Source of the DNA: Candidatus Dormiibacterota bacterium
GTDB taxonomy: Bacteria > Chloroflexota > Dormibacteria > Dormibacterales > Dormibacteraceae
Direction: 5' to 3'
NCBI GenBank assembly: GCA_955652705.1
Contig: CATPBK010000033.1
Coordinates: 1 to 59,038, forward strand
Length of the DNA: 59,038 bases
The notes beneath the pieces were generated by a model that saw only the letters and a list, made by a program, of their open reading frames with translations, made no database searches and was not told the DNA's origin. Shown here one piece after another: positions 17,342-24,260 of the stretch. The position numbers were made by a program, and so were the translations under genes. How positions within the stretch are numbered: position 1 is the first letter of the stretch; the number at the start of each line of letters is the position of its first letter.

Positions 17342-18198
17342 GTGGCCGCCTCCTCGGGCCGGCCGTGCGTGATCGAATAGGCCATCATCTCGAGGTCGAA
17401 GGCCTCCTTGCGCACGCGCAGGTCGAAGTAGAGGAGCGTGACCGCCGCGGCGTAGAAGGGAAGCGTCAGCTGTCCAATCAGCCCCGTCACGATCACGGCC
17501 AGGTCGCCGCGCAGGTCGGGGGTGAGGCCCGGCAAGAGGAAGGCTACGGCCATGAAAAGCGGCAGTAGCGCGTACTCCAGCACCGCAACCAGGATGGTGA
17601 CCAGCACCAAGGTGCCGAAAGTCCGCCACCAGTTGTGCTCGACGAGGCGCCAGCTGCGCTCGATCGCGCTCCCGATCGACGCCCGCTCGGTGAAGAGCAC
17701 GGGCAGCCCCATCGAAAGGCGGACGAGGAGCCAGATGCCGACCGGGAGGCAGATGAGCGCGATGCCGGCGACGGTGTAGAGCAGGTAGAGAGCCAGCAGC
17801 ACCCAGTAGCGCCGCAGCACATCGCGAGCGACGCTCCAGACGGTCGCCGGCGTCCCGAGAATGGCCGAGACCGCCGCCAGCGTCACGGTCCCGTACTGGA
17901 AGGGCGCGATGGCTATCGAGATGGGCAGCTGCAGGAGGCCGAGGTAGGGGTTGCCGGTGGGGGGGCCGTTCGCGAAGTTGACGCTTTGCGGGCTCGTCAC
18001 CACCTGGTAGAAGGTGCCGTAGACGTTGCCGGTACCGGCCAGCAGTTGGACGACCGTGACCGGCACGGCCGCCAGGATGGCCACTCCCGCGAAGAGCGCG
18101 AAGTGGTTTCTGTAGAGGCGGAAGCACTCGTCGAGCACGTCGGGGACGGTCAGCGGACGGAACCGGAGCCCGGGCTGGAACGCCTGGGCGTCAGCCAC
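17338..18198 (-). CDS. Multi-pass membrane protein (glycerophosphodiesterase-type membrane domain)
   Basis: About 286 residues with six or more hydrophobic segments. It begins 'RFRPLTVPDVLDECFRLYRN' and contains 'GSAIERSWRLVEHNWWRTFG', typical of membrane domains related to the N-terminal part of GlpQ-like phosphodiesterases (DUF7544/DUF7847 type). No catalytic phosphodiesterase part is present. GTG 18198 is preferred because it overlaps the upstream stop by 8 bases; an in-frame start at 18261 would lie deep in that gene. It belongs to the MoxR operon. Confidence 0.7.
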   Translation of the reverse strand: MADAQAFQPGLRFRPLTVPDVLDECFRLYRNHFALFAGVAILAAVPVTVVQLLAGTGNVYGTFYQVVTSPQSVNFANGPPTGNPYLGLLQLPISIAIAPFQYGTVTLAAVSAILGTPATVWSVARDVLRRYWVLLALYLLYTVAGIALICLPVGIWLLVRLSMGLPVLFTERASIGSAIERSWRLVEHNWWRTFGTLVLVTILVAVLEYALLPLFMAVAFLLPGLTPDLRGDLAVIVTGLIGQLTLPFYAAAVTLLYFDLRVRKEAFDLEMMAYSITHGRPEEAAT

Positions 18199-18526
18199 GC
18201 GCGAGCCGGTCGATCTTGGCCGCGAGGATGAAGTCGTTGTCACTGAGGCCTTTGATGGCATGAGTGATGAGGAGCACCTTGACCCGGCCCCAACCGACCT
18301 CCAGGTCCGGGTGGTGACCTTCCTCTTCAGCGATGGGGGTGATGCGGTTGACGAAGTCGACCGCGGAGACGAAGTCCTTGAACTTGAAGGTCCGGGCCAG
18401 CTTGCCGTCCTCGATGGTCCAGGCGTCGAGCTCGGCCAGGAGCCCTTTCGCCTCGTCCTCCGCCACCGTCGGGGTGCCGCCGTGACAGGGAACGCACTTG
18501 CGATCGGCGAGCTCGGACCCGGCCAT
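18191..18526 (-). CDS. Pterin-4a-carbinolamine dehydratase
   Basis: 111 residues. The conserved 'EEEGHHPDLEVGWGRVKV' segment (His-His...Trp) and 'THAIKGLSDNDFILAAKID' define the PCD/DCoH family, which recycles 4a-hydroxy-tetrahydropterin after aromatic hydroxylase reactions. No pterin hydroxylase is in the window. It is the first gene of the minus-strand MoxR operon and overlaps the next start by 8 bases, so its role there may be structural or unrelated. Confidence 0.92.
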   Translation of the reverse strand: MAGSELADRKCVPCHGGTPTVAEDEAKGLLAELDAWTIEDGKLARTFKFKDFVSAVDFVNRITPIAEEEGHHPDLEVGWGRVKVLLITHAIKGLSDNDFILAAKIDRLARG

Positions 18527-18592
18527 GCGGTTTGTAGTAGACCACGGTAAGGTGCCAGGCCGAGGCCGCTGGGTAGAATGGCTGGGCGCCCG

Positions 18593-18667
18593 GGGCGGCT
18601 AGCTCAGCGGGAGAGCGCTTGCTTCACACGCAAGAGGTCGCTGGTTCAATCCCAGCGCCGCCCACCA
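18593..18667 (+). tRNA. tRNA-Val(CAC)
   Basis: Acceptor GGGCGGC/GCCGCCC, anticodon stem CTTGC/GCAAG with loop TTCACAC (anticodon CAC), T arm GCTGG-TTCAATC-CCAGC, encoded CCA. It decodes GTG. It is followed 8 bases later by tRNA-Glu, so the two are probably co-transcribed. Confidence 0.96.
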
Positions 18668-18675
18668 GCAGGTGT

Positions 18676-18749
18676 GGCCCCGTCGTCTAGTGGACCAGGA
18701 CGCAGCCCTCTCAAGGCTGAGATCGCGGGTTCGAATCCCGCCGGGGCTA
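18676..18749 (+). tRNA. tRNA-Glu(CUC)
   Basis: Acceptor GGCCCCG/CGGGGCT, anticodon stem CAGCC/GGCTG with loop CTCTCAA (anticodon CTC), T arm GCGGG-TTCGAAT-CCCGC. The 3' CCA is not encoded (ACTTTT follows), unlike the other three tRNAs here. Its 3' half is copied repeatedly downstream, which marks it as an integration target. Confidence 0.96.
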
Positions 18750-18758
18750 CTTTTCTTT

Positions 18759-18782
18759 CTCTCAGCCTTGAGAGGCTCTTTT
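18759..18782 (+). terminator. Terminator of the tRNA-Val/Glu transcript
   Basis: A 6-bp stem CTCTCA/TGAGAG with tetraloop GCCT, then GCTCTTTT. Part of it (18761-18775) is also the exact reverse complement of the tRNA-Glu anticodon arm and variable region (18707-18721). Confidence 0.65.
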
Positions 18783-18849
18783 AAGGCGCCCTGCGCGCGC
18801 CCGGCCAGGCTGAGATCGCGGGTTCGAATCCCGCCGGGGCTACTTTTTC

Positions 18850-18874
18850 CTCTCAGCCTTGAGAGGCTCTTTTT
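18850..18874 (+). terminator. Duplicated tRNA-Glu terminator
   Basis: A second copy of CTCTCA-GCCT-TGAGAG followed by GCTC and five T residues, inside tandem unit 2. Confidence 0.6.
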
Positions 18875-19016
18875 AAGGCGCCCTGCGCGCGCCCGGCGAG
18901 GCTGAGATCGCGGGCCGCCTGGTGGCTACCAGGGCCGGCAGTGCGGGTGCCAGCTCCCACCGAGCTCAGTAATCATTGAAGTCCCGAGAGCGGTCCGTTA
19001 TGTGGTGAAATCACAC

Positions 19017-19030
19017 ACCGCCGGGCTACC
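19017..19030 (+). repeat. Short degenerate tRNA-Glu 3'-end copy
   Basis: ACCGCCGGGCTACC matches the end of tRNA-Glu (CCCGCCGGGGCTAC) with one G missing. It lies just beyond the stop codon of the minus-strand FAD oxidase. Short enough that chance cannot be excluded. The surrounding 18915-19052 holds no gene. Confidence 0.4.
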
Positions 19031-19052
19031 AACCCAGGTGTGCCGTCCTTAC

Positions 19053-20483
19053 CTAGGTAGTTTGACGATGACGGGGGCTATTCGTGGTCAGTCCTGGCGG
19101 AATGTTGTGGTTGAACCGGAAGAAGTTGTCCGGGTCATACCTCCGCTTGATCTGGCGTAGTCGCTGGAACTTGTCGACACCGTAAACGGCCCTGACTCGC
19201 TCCAACGGCTCATCGGCCGCCATGTAGTTGACGTAACCAGCGCCCGCGGTTGAGTACGGCTCAACTGCCGCAGCATAGTCGCGCACCCAAGCGATTTGCT
19301 CAGCGTCGTCAGCCGCACCGGTCCACATGCCCAGGGCACTGGCATTGAAGCGAGCATCCCGTTGGTTGTACGCCATGGCCTCGTTCGGGATGCGCGTCGG
19401 TGCGCCAGTAATCGCCTCGATCAAGATCAGTCCAGGGGCCTGCGGCCGGCGCTCGTAGGACTCAATCGAGAGCCTCACCACCTCGTCCGGCAACGAACGC
19501 AGGAAACGACCCTTCCAGTAGTGGCGCAGCCCCATCGGAGCTTTTCCGTACGTGGCTTGCATCTCCAAATAGGTGCGTGGTCGGATCGTATCCACAAGAG
19601 GTGGGATTCGGCGCAAACCGGCGAGGAGCCGGGTGCCGTCGGATGGGCGACCCAAGGAGCAAGCCACGAGCTGTAATACCTTCCCTTTGTCCGGGTCCCA
19701 GTTGAGCTGTAGCTGAAAAGTAAATTCGTCGGGGACGTCTGGGAGCAGGTCGTCCAGCCTGGCCAGAACCTCTTTGGTGGCGGCGAATGGATACGTGATC
19801 ATGCCGCCGTAGACCTCCGCCACCGGATGCAGCCGGTACTCGAACCTCGTAACGACACCGAAATTCCCGCCACCCCCACGAAGCGCCCAGAAGAGGTCCC
19901 CGTTCTCGTCCTCGCTGGCCCACACCAAGCGCGCATCCGCGGTGACCACCTCAGCACCGCGCAAGTTGTCGACCGCCAGGGCGTGTTTGCCCATCAAGAA
20001 GCCGATGCCGCCGCCTGTTGTCAGGCCGGCTATGCCGGTGCCTGCGTCTGTGCCACCGGTGCTGGCCAGGCCATGGACCTGTGTCGCCCTGTCGAAGTCT
20101 TCCCAGGTCGCTCCGCCCTGTGCGATTGCGATGCGCCGGACGGGATCAACGTCGACCACGCGCATGCCCGACAGGTCGATGACCAAGCCGCCGTCGCACA
20201 CCCCGTGGCCGGCCACTGAATGGCCGCCTCCCCGAACAGCGATCGGGAGGCCATCGCTCGTCGCCAGTTCGACCGCACGGACCACGTCTTCCGCACGGCG
20301 ACAGATGACGATTGCCGCCGGGCGGCGGTCGATCGCTGCATTGAAAGTCGCGCGCAGGCGGTCGTACTCGGGGTCAGACGGCCGAACCAGCCTGCCCGAA
20401 AACGCTGCCCCGAGCTGCTCGACCGTGAGCATTGCCACACACATTGTGGCTGGCAGGCCGAACCGGTGTGTTTGGGGAGCCAC
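19053..20483 (-). CDS. FAD-dependent oxidoreductase, berberine-bridge-enzyme family
   Basis: 476 residues. An FAD-binding PCMH domain has 'VRGGGHSVAGHG' at 83-94, where His88 is the likely covalent FAD attachment site. The second cysteine used by bicovalent members is absent ('GTDAGTGIAGLTTGGG'). The C-terminal BBE segment 'YDPDNFFRFNHNIPP' is intact. Such enzymes oxidise sugars, alkaloids or other alcohols/amines with oxygen. The true start may be one of the internal ATGs at residue 14 or 18. It is the only gene between tRNA-Glu fragments at 18900-19030 and 20512, which suggests single-gene cargo. Confidence 0.88.
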   Translation of the reverse strand: MAPQTHRFGLPATMCVAMLTVEQLGAAFSGRLVRPSDPEYDRLRATFNAAIDRRPAAIVICRRAEDVVRAVELATSDGLPIAVRGGGHSVAGHGVCDGGLVIDLSGMRVVDVDPVRRIAIAQGGATWEDFDRATQVHGLASTGGTDAGTGIAGLTTGGGIGFLMGKHALAVDNLRGAEVVTADARLVWASEDENGDLFWALRGGGGNFGVVTRFEYRLHPVAEVYGGMITYPFAATKEVLARLDDLLPDVPDEFTFQLQLNWDPDKGKVLQLVACSLGRPSDGTRLLAGLRRIPPLVDTIRPRTYLEMQATYGKAPMGLRHYWKGRFLRSLPDEVVRLSIESYERRPQAPGLILIEAITGAPTRIPNEAMAYNQRDARFNASALGMWTGAADDAEQIAWVRDYAAAVEPYSTAGAGYVNYMAADEPLERVRAVYGVDKFQRLRQIKRRYDPDNFFRFNHNIPPGLTTNSPRHRQTT

Positions 20484-20511
20484 TCAGCGAGGTTAATGCA
20501 AGTTCAACCGC

Positions 20512-20549
20512 GGTTTCGTAGGTGTCGCCTCGAATCCCGCCGGCGCTAT
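20512..20549 (+). repeat. tRNA-Glu 3'-end remnant, class 2 (copy at 20.5 kb)
   Basis: GTTTCGTAGGTGTCGC is followed by CTCGAATCCCGCCGGCGCTA. The second part matches the T loop, T stem and acceptor of tRNA-Glu. The first part does not come from the tRNA but recurs exactly at 22361. Confidence 0.8.
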
Positions 20550-20648
20550 TGCGCCCGCCAGGGGCAATGGTCGGCCCCGCAGCGGCAAATCAGAGGCGCC
20601 TTTCGTGTTGCAGTCGACTCTACCCATTAGGCACGAGCACAGAGCAGC

Positions 20649-21098
20649 CTACTCATTCTCCGGAGCCGGAATGGAATCGTACTTGGCGGCGAGTGCTGCC
20701 CGAATCTCGTCACTGGTTTTCCCCTCGCGCAGGCCCTTCCCAAGTTCCTCGAAGAACCCTTCAAGTCCGGCAGGGATGGTAACCAACAGAGCCTTCGATC
20801 CTGGCTCAATTTTGAATCCGTGCCGTGTGCCCCGAGGAACCCAAACCAATGCACCGGTGCCGGCCTCCTGAGTTGCGTGGCCGATGACGAAGCTAAACCT
20901 CCCCTCCAGGATGTAGAAGATCTCGTCGTGTTCCCGGTGGACGTGAGGGAGAGGCACCGCCGGCCCGTGGTACTCGATGATCTCGCAGGTGCCACCGGTG
21001 TCCGTCGCAGAAGCCCTCAGGGTGCCGATGAACGGCAAGTCCCGTCCCCGTTCCGGCGGCAGCACATCAGGCCGGCCGCGAGCGCCTGACTCGCTCAT
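20649..21098 (-). CDS. Cupin domain protein
   Basis: 149 residues. One conserved cupin-2 barrel (about 30-110) carries metal-ligand motif 1 'PHVHREHDEIFYILEG' and motif 2 'VPRGTRHGF'. A helical tail 'FFEELGKGLREGKTSDEIRAAL' follows. Single-domain cupins include dioxygenases, isomerases and ligand sensors, and the function is not determinable. It is alone between tRNA-Glu remnants at 20512-20549 and 21271. The rest of that unit (21099-21270) has no gene. Confidence 0.85.
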   Translation of the reverse strand: MSESGARGRPDVLPPERGRDLPFIGTLRASATDTGGTCEIIEYHGPAVPLPHVHREHDEIFYILEGRFSFVIGHATQEAGTGALVWVPRGTRHGFKIEPGSKALLVTIPAGLEGFFEELGKGLREGKTSDEIRAALAAKYDSIPAPENE

Positions 21099-21270
21099 TG
21101 CGCCAGTATGCCGCCCTTTTCAGGCCTCAGTGACTCTGGGCTGGACGCTAAACGCGATGGGGACGGCAACGGCGCCGACGACCAGCATCTCCAACGCCCG
21201 TGCGCGTTGCCGAAAACCCGCCTTTAGAGCATGTGGATGGGACGTTGAATAGCTGTTCGAATTGGTCCAG

Positions 21271-21372
21271 GTGGTTCGAATAGCGTCCGGCTTGGGCTAC
21301 TTTTTCTTTGTCCACTCTTCTTTATCTCAGCCTCTAGAGGATCTTATAAGGCGCCCTGCGCGCGCCCGGCCA
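21271..21372 (+). repeat. Degenerate full unit of the tRNA-Glu 3' end, terminator and flank (class 1)
   Basis: GTGGTTCGAATAGCGTCCGG then TTGGGCTACTTTTTCTTT corresponds to T arm, acceptor and trailer. A decayed terminator (CTCAGCCTCTAGAG) and an intact AAGGCGCCCTGCGCGCGCC flank at 21348 follow, in the same order as the unit beside the real tRNA. Confidence 0.82.
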
Positions 21373-22242
21373 GGCTGAGATCGCGGGTTGGAATCCCGCC
21401 GGGGCTATTTTTCCCGTTCTGAAGACCGCCCACGAAGGCGTTGATCGCATCTGCGAGAAGATTCGGCGCCGTCTGGCTGGCGGCGTGGCCTTGACCCTTC
21501 AGCTCGATAGCTTTCGAATTGGGAATGAGGCCGGCCAGGCATTCCATCCGCAGACGGCGTCGGGGCAAGGAAGCACCAGCGAATAGCAGCAGCGTCGGCA
21601 CAGTGAATGATTGGAACTTCTGCATGTCAGTGCCGTACTCGTTGAACGCACGAACCTCGCGAGGGATCGTGTGCGCTGCCGCCAGTTGGGCCGGCCACGC
21701 CGGGCTTCGCTTGAGCACCTCGAGGTCGGCGGGCGACACGCCGGCAACACTGAGAGCGAACGTTTCGAGTGCCTCCTCCTTGTGTCCTTCGCCGATCGAC
21801 GAATCCAGACCGAGTATCAAGTCGTCCGGAATGAACCTTCCTGGTGGCCTTGGACCCCCCTCGTAGAGGATCAGGCTCGCGAGCACGCTAACTCGGGTCG
21901 CAGCCTCTGCGGCACACGCGCCGCCGAACGAGTGACCGTAGAGATGTACCGCGGTGCCGATCCCCTCCACCACTGCCACGACGTCCTCGATCTCGCGATC
22001 GAGCTGATAGTCCGCGCTATCGCCATTGGCTCCGCGTCCGCGGCGGTCCATCGCATAGATGGTCAAACTGCTGGCGAGTTAGCGGAGTGACCGCTTTCCA
22101 CGCCAAGTGATCATCCCCTCCCATGAACCACCACTAACGCAGGCCCGCGGCCCGTTCTGTGACAGGCGATGGTCGTGCCGTCGCTCGATCTGAAGGTGAC
22201 GATCTCCTCGACGCTGCTGTGGGTGCTGGCAGTTCCTGCCAT
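21344..22242 (-). pseudogene. Alpha/beta hydrolase with two frameshifts
   Basis: Reading from ATG 22242, one frame gives a normal N-terminus ('EEIVTFRSSDGTTIACHRTG' ... 'LVVVHG') and stops at TGA. A second frame continues 'DDHLAWKAVTPL', and a third continues 'LASSLTIYAMDRRGRG' to the end. The shifts fall near 22114-22122 and 22078-22081. The rest keeps Ser in 'YGHSFGG' and His in 'GQGHAAS'. The last 20 or so codons read through the tRNA-Glu copy at 21373-21408, so the native stop may be lost. Either a decayed gene or two single-base sequencing errors. Confidence 0.78.
21373..21408 (+). repeat. tRNA-Glu 3'-end copy, near identical (class 1)
   Basis: GGCTGAGATCGCGGGTTGG followed by AATCCCGCCGGGGCTAT differs from the real tRNA-Glu at two positions. 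The frame of the minus-strand hydrolase pseudogene reads through it. Confidence 0.92.
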
Positions 22243-22360
22243 TGGCGCCACCCCCTTGATGACAGTCTGCGCCCTGCACAAAACATTGGGAATTGCGCGA
22301 TCCCGCTATTGACAAACTCACCGCCGGAGACGGAGAGAAGACAGCAGAAGACCAGGCGGT
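22243..22360. other. Non-coding spacer
   Basis: No gene, repeat or clear hairpin is seen between the hydrolase pseudogene start and the next tRNA-Glu remnant. Confidence 0.5.
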
Positions 22361-22397
22361 GTTTCGTAGGTGTCGCGTCAATCCCGCCGGGGCTACC
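22361..22397 (+). repeat. tRNA-Glu 3'-end remnant, class 2 (copy at 22.4 kb)
   Basis: GTTTCGTAGGTGTCGC, identical over 16 bases to the copy at 20513, is followed by GTCAATCCCGCCGGGGCTAC from the tRNA-Glu T stem and acceptor. Confidence 0.85.
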
Positions 22398-22412
22398 AAG
22401 ATCTGTTCGGCA

Positions 22413-22439
22413 TTGCATCGAACATGTTCGGCCTAGAAT
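22413..22439 (+). promoter_or_regulatory. Promoter with palindromic operator for the downstream hydrolase
   Basis: The perfect 12-base palindrome CGAACATGTTCG (22419-22430) ends three bases before a good -10 box TAGAAT (22434-22439). A third half-site TGTTCG lies at 22404. A weak -35 TTGCAT starts at 22413 with short spacing. A repressor bound to the palindrome would block the promoter. Confidence 0.55.
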
Positions 22440-22476
22440 GGGCGCCGTCGGCCAAATCTCCCGGGTGGAGGTGCTC

Positions 22477-23277
22477 ATGAGCGACATCCAGCTCAGCCGG
22501 ATCAGGCTCTATTTCGAGGATCGGGGAACGGGGGTGCCAATCCTCTGCATCCATGGCGGCGGCGGCACGGCGGTCGGCTGGTTGATGTACGCCGACGAAC
22601 TCGCACGTTTGGGCCGGGTGATCACCTACGACCGCCGCGGCTGTCATCGCAGCGAGCGCCCAGTGCCCTATCTGACGACCACCGTGGAGGAGCACGCCGA
22701 GGACGCTGCAGCTCTGCTAGAGGGCCTCAACGCCATTCCAGCAGTGGTCATCGGTAGAAGCTTTGGCGGTGAAATCGCCCTCGATCTCGCTGTTCGCCAT
22801 CCCCAGCACGTGCGAGCCTTGGTGCTACTCGACCCCGCTGTCCTAACGCTCGACACTGAAGCCGAGCAGTGGGGGCGGACGCTGCAACGGCGCCTCCACG
22901 AGGTGCTCGACAAGGAAGGGGTAGATGCCGCCGCCGAGACCTTCTATCGGCTGGTCATAGGTGACGCCGGTTGGGCATCTCTCACGCCAGAGCTGCGCTC
23001 CATTCTGGTGGCTAACTGCCCCGCCCTTTTGGCTGAAATGGATGGCCAATGGTTTCGGCCTGATACCGAATCGCTGGCTCGCGTCGACCAACCCTGTCTA
23101 ATCGTCGCGTCGGAGGCCTCGCCTCCGGCGTTTCGCCGCACCGTTGAACGGTTGGCGCCGATGCTCCCCAACGCCCACGTAAATCACGTCCCGGGCGGCC
23201 ACCTGATCAGCCCGTTGGAACCCGCTGTGTTGTCCTTCCTGCGTGAGTCAGTCACTCCCGTCACTCGCAGCGTGTAG
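22477..23277 (+). CDS. Alpha/beta hydrolase
   Basis: 266 residues. 'IHGGGG' oxyanion segment at 25-30, nucleophile elbow GRSFGG at 93-98 (Ser95), acid region 'CLIVASEASPPAF' and His in 'VPGGHLISPLEP'. ATG 22477 is chosen because GGTGGAG lies 6-12 bases upstream; the open frame extends further but without a start signal. It is the only gene between tRNA-Glu remnants at 22361 and 23441. Substrate unknown. 23278-23440 holds no gene. Confidence 0.87.
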   Translation: MSDIQLSRIRLYFEDRGTGVPILCIHGGGGTAVGWLMYADELARLGRVITYDRRGCHRSERPVPYLTTTVEEHAEDAAALLEGLNAIPAVVIGRSFGGEIALDLAVRHPQHVRALVLLDPAVLTLDTEAEQWGRTLQRRLHEVLDKEGVDAAAETFYRLVIGDAGWASLTPELRSILVANCPALLAEMDGQWFRPDTESLARVDQPCLIVASEASPPAFRRTVERLAPMLPNAHVNHVPGGHLISPLEPAVLSFLRESVTPVTRSV

Positions 23278-23440
23278 CAGAGTTGGCGGCTTAACCAAGC
23301 GTCTGACGCGTCGCATACGGACGGAGTTGTGCATTGTTTCCGCTTCGTACGCGGTCCCCAAGGACTGATCTTTGCTGCGGCGGGCAGACGGTCGGTGCGC
23401 TCTATACCTGGCGTGCGACGTTCAGTAGAAGATCAGATCC

Positions 23441-23478
23441 GGTTTAGTAGCTGTCGGGTCGAATCCCGCCGGGGCTGC
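23441..23478 (+). repeat. tRNA-Glu 3'-end remnant, class 2 (copy at 23.4 kb)
   Basis: GGTTTAGTAGCTGTCGGG runs into TCGAATCCCGCCGGGGCT. The tRNA-derived part is perfect over 18 bases. The preceding part is a diverged form of the class 2 leader. Confidence 0.88.
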
Positions 23479-23490
23479 TTTCGCTACTCC

Positions 23491-23522
23491 TACACACCGC
23501 CGTCGCGCTTGGTGTGTATAAT
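23491..23522 (+). promoter_or_regulatory. Operator and -10 box of toxin-antitoxin module 1
   Basis: A perfect inverted repeat TACACACC/GGTGTGTA with a 12-base spacer overlaps a consensus -10 box TATAAT (23517-23522). ATG 23532 follows 9 bases later, so the mRNA is probably leaderless. Autorepression by the antitoxin is expected for such modules. Confidence 0.7.
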
Positions 23523-23531
23523 CGATCCGTC

Positions 23532-23756
23532 ATGAGGCGGATACAGATCCACATCGACGATAACCTTGACGATGCTGCTGAGCGAGAGGCGGCACGCCGG
23601 GGCCTTTCCAAGGCCGCGCTCATCAGGGCGTCGCTGGCCCGGGAGCTCGCTGCGGACGCGACGCACGTCGAGGATCCCTGGGAGGCCATGGCGGGCTGGT
23701 TGGGCAACGGCCCGGTTGACGACCTCGACGCAGTCGTCTACGACCGCGATCGGTGA
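23532..23756 (+). CDS. VapB-like ribbon-helix-helix antitoxin
   Basis: 74 residues. 'MRRIQIHIDDNLDDAAEREAARRGLSKAALIRASLARE' is a ribbon-helix-helix DNA-binding domain; the acidic C-terminus ('DPWEAMAGWLGNGPVDDLD') would bind the toxin. ATG 23532 follows TATAAT and an inverted-repeat operator directly. The stop overlaps the toxin GTG by four bases. It lies immediately after a tRNA-Glu remnant, and the pair is the only content of its unit. Confidence 0.85.
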   Translation: MRRIQIHIDDNLDDAAEREAARRGLSKAALIRASLARELAADATHVEDPWEAMAGWLGNGPVDDLDAVVYDRDR

Positions 23757-24151
23757 GGTTCGCCGACACCAGCTTCTGGTTCGGTCTGCAGGAGCGGCGC
23801 GACCGGCGCCACGAACAGGCCCGAGCTCTTGTGGCCCGGGGCGTCGGCAGGGTCGTCACGACCAATCAGGTGGTTGGCGAGACCTGGACGCTGCTCCGCC
23901 GCCGAGCGGGACATCCGGCAGCGGTTGGATTCCTCGACCGCTTGGGAGCCCTTCCGGACGTAGAAGTGGTACATGTCGACGACGCGACCGAGGCTGCAGC
24001 GTGGCGCTGGCTGCGGTCTCGGCCCGAGCGCGAGTACTCGTTTGTGGACGCGACAAGCTTCGCAGTAATGCGGCGGCGAAGGATCCGTGAGGCCCTTGCC
24101 TTCGATGGCGACTTCAACGCGGCCGGATTCGTCGAGGTGAGACCGGCCTGA
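23753..24151 (+). CDS. VapC-like PIN-domain toxin
   Basis: 132 residues with the PIN-domain acidic set: Asp in 'RFADTSFWF' (residue 5), Glu in 'VVGETWTLL', Asp in 'SFVDATSF' and Asp in 'FDGDFNAAGF'. These proteins are Mg-dependent RNases neutralised by the partner antitoxin. The GTG start overlaps the antitoxin stop (GTGA). All four catalytic positions are intact, so it is probably active. Confidence 0.9.
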   Translation: MRFADTSFWFGLQERRDRRHEQARALVARGVGRVVTTNQVVGETWTLLRRRAGHPAAVGFLDRLGALPDVEVVHVDDATEAAAWRWLRSRPEREYSFVDATSFAVMRRRRIREALAFDGDFNAAGFVEVRPA

Positions 24152-24198
24152 ATCGCAGGGTCTATTCGGCGTCAGTTGTCGGTGCGTCTGCCATACAA

Positions 24199-24223
24199 CT
24201 GAGATCTGATGGGGGCTACTTCT
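24199..24223 (+). repeat. Internally deleted tRNA-Glu 3'-end remnant
   Basis: CTGAGATC, then four bases, then GGGGGCTACTTCT. Both outer parts match the variable region and the acceptor/trailer of tRNA-Glu, and the T arm is missing. Weaker than the others on its own, but it falls exactly between two toxin-antitoxin modules. Confidence 0.55.
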
Positions 24224-24254
24224 ACTCCACGTAGTTGCCATGGTGTAGTAGAAT
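24221..24254 (+). promoter_or_regulatory. Operator and -10 box of toxin-antitoxin module 2
   Basis: Inverted repeat TCTACTCCAC/GTGTAGTAGA (one mismatch in 10) with a 12-base spacer, overlapping -10 box TAGAAT (24249-24254). ATG 24261 is 6 bases further, so the transcript is probably leaderless. The geometry equals that of module 1, although the repeat sequence differs. Confidence 0.65.
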
Positions 24255-24260
24255 CTGGGC

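Larger units (their letters stand above)
18715..18914 (+). repeat. Tandem 93/92-bp units carrying the tRNA-Glu 3' end and its terminator
   Basis: Unit 1 (18715-18807) starts inside the real tRNA-Glu at GGCTGAG. Unit 2 (18808-18899) repeats the T arm, acceptor strand, terminator hairpin and the GC-rich flank AAGGCGCCCTGCGCGCGCC. Unit 3 breaks off after GGCTGAGATCGCGGG at 18914. Units 1 and 2 differ by only a few bases. Neither partial copy could form a tRNA. Confidence 0.92.

Noticed and set aside
18715-18914. Tandem repeats as a CRISPR array
   Set aside because: Units are 92-93 bases with no unique spacers and contain tRNA-Glu sequence and a terminator; no cas genes are present.
22419-22430. 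SOS (LexA) box CGAAC...GTTCG
   Set aside because: The half-sites are separated by two bases, whereas the Gram-positive/actinobacterial LexA box needs four. Treated as an unassigned palindrome.
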